From Anaerolineales bacterium UBA2232 (GTDB lineage Bacteria > Chloroflexota > Anaerolineae > UBA2200): DNA of 9,381 nt. A program made the translations under genes and the position numbers. The notes under the pieces are model-generated. The model saw only the letters and a list, made by a program, of their open reading frames with translations, made no database searches and was not told the DNA's origin. Below are positions 6,327-9,381 of this stretch, piece after piece; the first letter of the stretch is position 1, and each line of letters starts with the position of its first letter. The stretch is from contig DDYO01000020.1 of NCBI GenBank assembly GCA_002348045.1, positions 11,547-20,927 on the forward strand, read 5' to 3'.

Positions 6327-7397
6327 ATGGACGCTACCGAAAAGTTGTTTCAGGAGATCACCGAGGTCCCTGGCGTAAGTGGTTACGAGAGTGAGGTTCG
6401 GGCCGTGTTGCGCAAGCACCTGGAGCCCGTCGCTCGCATCGAGCAGGACAGGCTCGGCAGCATCATCGCCGTCAAGCAGGGTGCCAGCGCCCAGCCTCGG
6501 GTGATGCTGGCCGGCCACATGGACGAAGTAGGCTTTATGGTTAGCCTCATCACCGACAATGGCTTCATCCGCTTTGTGCCCTTGGGCGGTTGGTGGGACC
6601 AGGTGATGCTGGCGCAGCGGGTGATCATCAAAACCGTCCGAGGGGACGTGCTCGGTATCCTCGGCGCCAAGCCACCCCACATCCTCAAGGAGGATGAAGC
6701 CAAGAAGCTGGTGGAGAAGCGGGACATGTACATCGACATCGGTGCCACCAGCGCCGATGAGGTGAAGGAGGCGGGAGTTCGCCCGGGCGATCCCATTATC
6801 CCCATCTGCCCCTTCACGGTCTTGGCGCCGGACAAGACGTACATGGCCAAGGCCTGGGACGACCGGCTCGGGTGCGCTCTGTTCACCCAGACCCTGTGGC
6901 AGTTGAAGGATCAGGCACATCCCAACACCATCTACGGCGTCGGGACAGTTCAGGAGGAAGTCGGCTGCCGGGGCGCCAAGACAAGCGTGCACAGCATTGA
7001 TCCCGATGTGGCCATCATCCTCGAGGTGGATATCGCTGGCGATGTTCCCGGGATTCAGCCGGAGGAATCGGCCATCAAGTTGGGCAAAGGGCCCAGCCTC
7101 TTGCTCTTTGATGCCCGGATGATCCCCAACCTGCGCCTGCGGGACCTGGTGGTCGAGGTAGCGGAACAGAATAAAATCCCCTTGCAGTTCTCGGCCATGC
7201 GCGGCGGGGCTACTGACGGATCCATGATCCATCTGCACAGAGATGGCGTGCCCACCGTGGTGATCTCGGTACCCACCCGGCACATCCACAGTCATGCCGG
7301 CATCATTCGCCGCAGCGACTATGACGCTGCCCTCTCGCTGTTGGTGAAACTCATCCTCCGGCTGGACGAGGCGACCGTGGAGAATCTCACGGCCTAG
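6327..7397 (+). CDS. M42 family metallo-aminopeptidase, copy 4 (Glu-type metal site)
   Basis: The 356-residue product starts MDATEKLFQEITEVPGVSGYE. Metal and catalytic residues are His64/Asp66 in AGHMDEVG, Asp178 in AKAWDDRL, Glu210/Glu211 in VQEEVGCRGA, Glu233 in ILEVDIAGDVPG and His321 in RHIHSHAG. The fourth ligand is Glu, as in copy 2. It differs from the other copies in several conserved spots: DEVGF for DEIGL, GGATDGS for G(G/S)TDA, and RHIHSHAG for RYxHSxxE, so it is probably the most diverged. It is the only copy with an ATG start, its own promoter and a separate 3' hairpin. The expected role is the same peptide trimming, with a specificity or timing distinct from copies 1-3. Whether it joins mixed TET particles is not visible from sequence. 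Confidence 0.93.
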   Translation: MDATEKLFQEITEVPGVSGYESEVRAVLRKHLEPVARIEQDRLGSIIAVKQGASAQPRVMLAGHMDEVGFMVSLITDNGFIRFVPLGGWWDQVMLAQRVIIKTVRGDVLGILGAKPPHILKEDEAKKLVEKRDMYIDIGATSADEVKEAGVRPGDPIIPICPFTVLAPDKTYMAKAWDDRLGCALFTQTLWQLKDQAHPNTIYGVGTVQEEVGCRGAKTSVHSIDPDVAIILEVDIAGDVPGIQPEESAIKLGKGPSLLLFDARMIPNLRLRDLVVEVAEQNKIPLQFSAMRGGATDGSMIHLHRDGVPTVVISVPTRHIHSHAGIIRRSDYDAALSLLVKLILRLDEATVENLTA

Positions 7398-7427
7398 TGC
7401 TCGATCGGTCGACTCTGACTGCTGTAC

Positions 7428-7467
7428 GACCAGGATGTCGCGGGACGTGAGCCGCGACATCCTGGTC
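7428..7467 (+). terminator. perfect 16-bp stem-loop, probable terminator of M42 copy 4
   Basis: GACCAGGATGTCGCGG (7428-7443) is perfectly complementary to 7452-7467, with an 8-nt loop. It lies 30 bp after the TAG of copy 4. The following sequence (TTGGTCGTT) is only moderately T-rich, so termination may be imperfect or Rho-assisted. The stem is long enough that chance is unlikely. Confidence 0.7.
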
Positions 7468-7914
7468 TTGGTCGTTCGACCCGGCCGCGCCCCCCGAGCA
7501 ACATCGCCACTGCCAGAGCACTTGTCCGCGGCCGGGATCATGCGGCGGGCCACTGTGGCACCAACGACTGCCAGCCTGTGACGGCTGTCACGCGGATCAG
7601 GCCGCCACTCATGGCCATCACCGCCCTATGGCAACAATGTTGACACCCCTTCTATCAGTATCTGGCGTGGGGTGGTGAGCGGTGCGCCGGCAAGCTCCGT
7701 CCGATCCCCTCGCACAGGCGCCCAAAGCAAGGTGAGAAGGACACGGGTCGAACGAAGGAGCAAGCAGTCCGAGGAGGTAAGCAAGGACTATCGGACGGGG
7801 ACAGATTGTTGGGAGCAGCACCTTCGTCAGCCGACGTGGATCCTGCTGGATGATTGGGAGGTTAACCGCACTCAGCGGTTCAGAGCATGGTCGCGACCGG
7901 GCAGGTACCCGGAG
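7468..7914. other. intergenic region without a convincing gene
   Basis: This stretch lies between convergent genes (M42 copy 4 and M20). It has short frames (plus 7672-7944, 90 codons; minus 7618-7821, 67 codons) with neither family-like sequence nor a good ribosome site, and the first runs into the M20 gene. It holds small inverted repeats: GTGAC/GTCAC at 7578-7591, CCGTCCGAT (7697-7705) with ATCGGACGG (7790-7798), GTCCGA (7767-7772) with TCGGAC (7791-7796), AACCGC/GCGGTT at 7864-7880 and CCGGG/CCCGG at 7897-7912. A small RNA or a decayed gene is possible but not shown. Confidence 0.5.
7864..7912 (-). terminator. possible hairpins ending the M20 transcript
   Basis: Downstream of the M20 stop (minus strand), two short hairpins occur in succession: CCGGG/CCCGG (7912-7897, 6-nt loop) and AACCGC/GCGGTT (7880-7864, 5-nt loop). 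Neither is followed by a T-run, so only a weak or Rho-dependent role is plausible. Confidence 0.3.
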
Positions 7915-9276
7915 CTAGCCCTGGGCGAGGGCCAGGTACGCTAGCGCCGCGCACATCTTGGTTCGCAGCACCAAGTTCTCAATCTCCATACGTTCGTTGA
8001 TGCCGTGCACGCCAGACCGGGACGTGTCCAAATCGGGGCGCAAGGGAAGGAACCCGTACACCTGGGTGCCCAGCGGCCGCACGCAGCGCGAGTCGGTGAA
8101 ACCGATGGTCAGAGCCGGCGCCAGCCGAATGCGTTGGCCCAGGGCAAGCTCGGTTGCCTGCCGAATCTGGTCCACAAAGGGGCTGTCAGCGGGCGACGAG
8201 TTGGCATCTGCCCAGACGTCCAGGTCCAGGGTGACCCCCGAAATGCCTTGCATCATGCCCTCAATCTCCGCCCGCACGTATGCGACGTCCTGATGCGGCA
8301 GCGTGCGAACATCGCACGTCAAGTCCGCCCGTGCCGGAATGCTGTTGGATTTGATCCCTGCCGCAGCAACCGTCGGCGTGATCGAGATTCGCGACATGCC
8401 CTTCAGAGAGCGGGCAAGCACCTGATTGTGCGCCTCCATCCTGTCCAAAACGGTATCCAGATTGCCCACGGTGACAGGCGTATCAACGCCAAAGAGATCG
8501 AGCTGCTGTAACGCTGGTGTGCTCAGGTCCAGCTCAGGCGAGTACTGCTGCAGCCGCCTCAACGCTTCGCCCATCTTGTACAGGGCATTGTCGGCATGCC
8601 AGGGTCGCGCTCCGTGGGCGCTGCGTCCCGCAAAGCTCAGCTTGGCCTCGATCCTCCCCTTTTCCCCCAAGGGCAAGAGGTACACCACGCCGCGGTCCGT
8701 CTGGATCGGCGTCCCTCCGCCCTCGTTGATGGCCCAATCGGCACGCAACCTATCCGGGTGATGCTGTGCCAACCAGCCGATGCCATACCGACCTCCGGAC
8801 TCCTCGTCGGCGGTAGCCACCAGGCGCAGTTCTCCCCTGAGAGGAACACCGGCCCGTTTCAGCAGTAGCAAGGCCATCGTCTCCGCTGTCGCAATGGACT
8901 TGCAGTCGTCGCTGCCGCGCCCAAACACAGCGCCCTCGATCACATCCCCGCAGAACGGCGGGTGTTCCCACTGGCTCTCATCTTCTATCGGCACGACATC
9001 CAGGTGGGACATGAACATCAGCCGTGGCCCCGACGAAGGGCCGATGCTGGCAATGAGATTGCCCCGACCCGGCGCCGCCTCGAGGAGTTCGCCGTCAACA
9101 CCGTCCGCTTTCAAGACGCGCTGCAACAGCTCGCATACCTCAGTCTCGTTGCCCCCATCAGGTTGGCCGGTATTCACCGAGGGGATCCGCACTAGCGCCT
9201 GCTCCAGAGCAACGATCTCATCCCGCGCATCGTCCACCAGGGAGAGCAGTCTCGCCAGCGCCGTGCCCTCGGTCAC
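7915..9276 (-). CDS. M20 family metallopeptidase/deacylase (ArgE/DapE/CPG2-like)
   Basis: From GTG at 9276 the product has 453 residues, the usual size for M20 two-domain hydrolases. Visible active-site elements are His91/Asp93 in MSHLDVVP, Asp124 in GRGSDDCKS, catalytic Glu158 with ligand Glu159 in ATADEESGG, Glu185 in INEGGG and His424 in SGVHGINERM. The inserted dimerisation domain is marked by GRSAHGARPW (His221), whose His contributes to the partner active site in known structures. Members hydrolyse amide bonds of N-acyl amino acids, dipeptides or succinyl-diaminopimelate; the sequence does not say which. No signal peptide is evident, so it is probably cytosolic. The start is chosen because AAGGAAGG lies 8 nt upstream; an alternative TTG at 9312 lacks such a site. 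It is convergent with the M42 cluster and seems cotranscribed with a gene entering from the right. Confidence 0.92.
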   Translation of the reverse strand: MTEGTALARLLSLVDDARDEIVALEQALVRIPSVNTGQPDGGNETEVCELLQRVLKADGVDGELLEAAPGRGNLIASIGPSSGPRLMFMSHLDVVPIEDESQWEHPPFCGDVIEGAVFGRGSDDCKSIATAETMALLLLKRAGVPLRGELRLVATADEESGGRYGIGWLAQHHPDRLRADWAINEGGGTPIQTDRGVVYLLPLGEKGRIEAKLSFAGRSAHGARPWHADNALYKMGEALRRLQQYSPELDLSTPALQQLDLFGVDTPVTVGNLDTVLDRMEAHNQVLARSLKGMSRISITPTVAAAGIKSNSIPARADLTCDVRTLPHQDVAYVRAEIEGMMQGISGVTLDLDVWADANSSPADSPFVDQIRQATELALGQRIRLAPALTIGFTDSRCVRPLGTQVYGFLPLRPDLDTSRSGVHGINERMEIENLVLRTKMCAALAYLALAQG

Positions 9277-9277
9277 T

Positions 9278-9381
9278 CTACTCACCTTCCTTGCGCGTGA
9301 TCCACACGTCAATCATGTTCCAGCACGGCAGGCCGGACTGTTCCTTGCCATGGCACCGTCCGCGTCCCGCCCGGGCCGGCT
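9278..9381 (-). CDS. C-terminal end of an unidentified gene, partial
   Basis: A minus-strand frame enters from the right edge and ends with TAG at 9280-9278, giving 33 visible codons. The readable C-terminus includes CHGKEQSGLPCW followed by NMIDVWITRKEGE. The two Cys, the His and the PCW motif suggest a small metal-binding or Cys-containing tail, but the fragment is too short to assign a family. Its stop is one base before the M20 GTG start and it contains the M20 ribosome binding site, as expected for adjacent genes in an operon. The alternative is that this is a chance open frame; 33 codons in GC-rich DNA is not long. Confidence 0.45.
   Translation of the reverse strand, partial: PARAGRGRCHGKEQSGLPCWNMIDVWITRKEGE
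9285..9292 (-). promoter_or_regulatory. Shine-Dalgarno site deciding the GTG start of the M20 gene
   Basis: On the minus strand AAGGAAGG is followed by 8 nt and GTG at 9276. It lies inside the end of the upstream reading frame, which fits translational coupling. Confidence 0.75.

Noticed and set aside
2963..7397. Annotation of the M42 genes as cellulase/endoglucanase M
   Set aside because: This label comes from historical misannotation of the family; the motifs are those of metallo-aminopeptidases, with no glycosidase signature.
6324..7553. Minus-strand 409-codon frame antisense to M42 copy 4
   Set aside because: It is longer than the real gene but mirrors it, has low-complexity His/Gly/Asp-rich sequence, no family motif, and spans the terminator hairpin.
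7640..7668. TTGACA at 7640-7645 as a promoter for a small RNA
   Set aside because: No acceptable -10 box occurs at 16-18 nt spacing (the 17-nt position reads TGGCGT).
7761..7800. Resemblance of the GAGGAGGTAAG...GGAC stretch to an RNase P RNA core
   Set aside because: Only a few bases match, the conserved downstream elements are absent, and the gap is too short and lacks the expected long helices.
7672..7944. 90-codon plus-strand frame in the convergent gap
   Set aside because: It has no good ribosome site or recognisable domain, a composition rich in Arg and Ser typical of random GC-rich translation, and it overlaps the M20 3' end.

Overview
The window looks like chromosomal DNA from a GC-rich bacterium, and Chloroflexota (Anaerolineae-like) is my best guess. 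The pointers are frequent GTG/TTG starts, a single-pass protein with a long Thr/Pro/Ser tail of the PTPSPT type common in that phylum, and a TgpA-like membrane transglutaminase. This taxonomic call is inference; the window has no rRNA or other marker gene.

Left third (1-2962): a large minus-strand gene runs off the left edge (start at 1951). It encodes a multi-pass membrane protein with an extracytoplasmic transglutaminase-like domain that has an intact Cys-His-Asp triad. It is divergent from a plus-strand gene (2151-2822) for a membrane-anchored protein with a low-complexity Thr/Pro-rich tail. The 199 bp between them hold a near-consensus sigma-70 promoter facing right, a weaker one facing left and a small inverted repeat between the two.

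Centre (2963-7397): four consecutive plus-strand paralogs of peptidase family M42 (TET/glutamyl aminopeptidase/FrvX type). All keep the metal-ligand and catalytic motifs. Copies 1-3 form a tight unit: -10 box at 2915-2920, gaps of 31 and 43 bp, and a strong intrinsic terminator at 6173-6204. Copy 4 has its own promoter (6267-6295), start and probable terminator hairpin (7428-7467). Copies 1 and 3 have Asp at the fourth metal-ligand position; copies 2 and 4 have Glu. M42 enzymes build dodecameric TET particles that trim peptides, so a multi-paralog set could give several specificities or mixed-subunit particles. That is the main hypothesis of this window.

Right third (7398-9381): 517 bp without a convincing gene, holding several hairpins, then a convergent minus-strand M20-family metallopeptidase/deacylase (7915-9276). 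Its start is placed by a Shine-Dalgarno sequence one base downstream of the stop of another minus-strand reading frame that enters from the right edge. With M20 added, the locus reads as a peptide-degradation neighbourhood: M42 particles shorten oligopeptides, and an M20 enzyme may finish dipeptides or acyl-amino acids. I see no tRNA, rRNA, CRISPR array, insertion sequence or phage gene.
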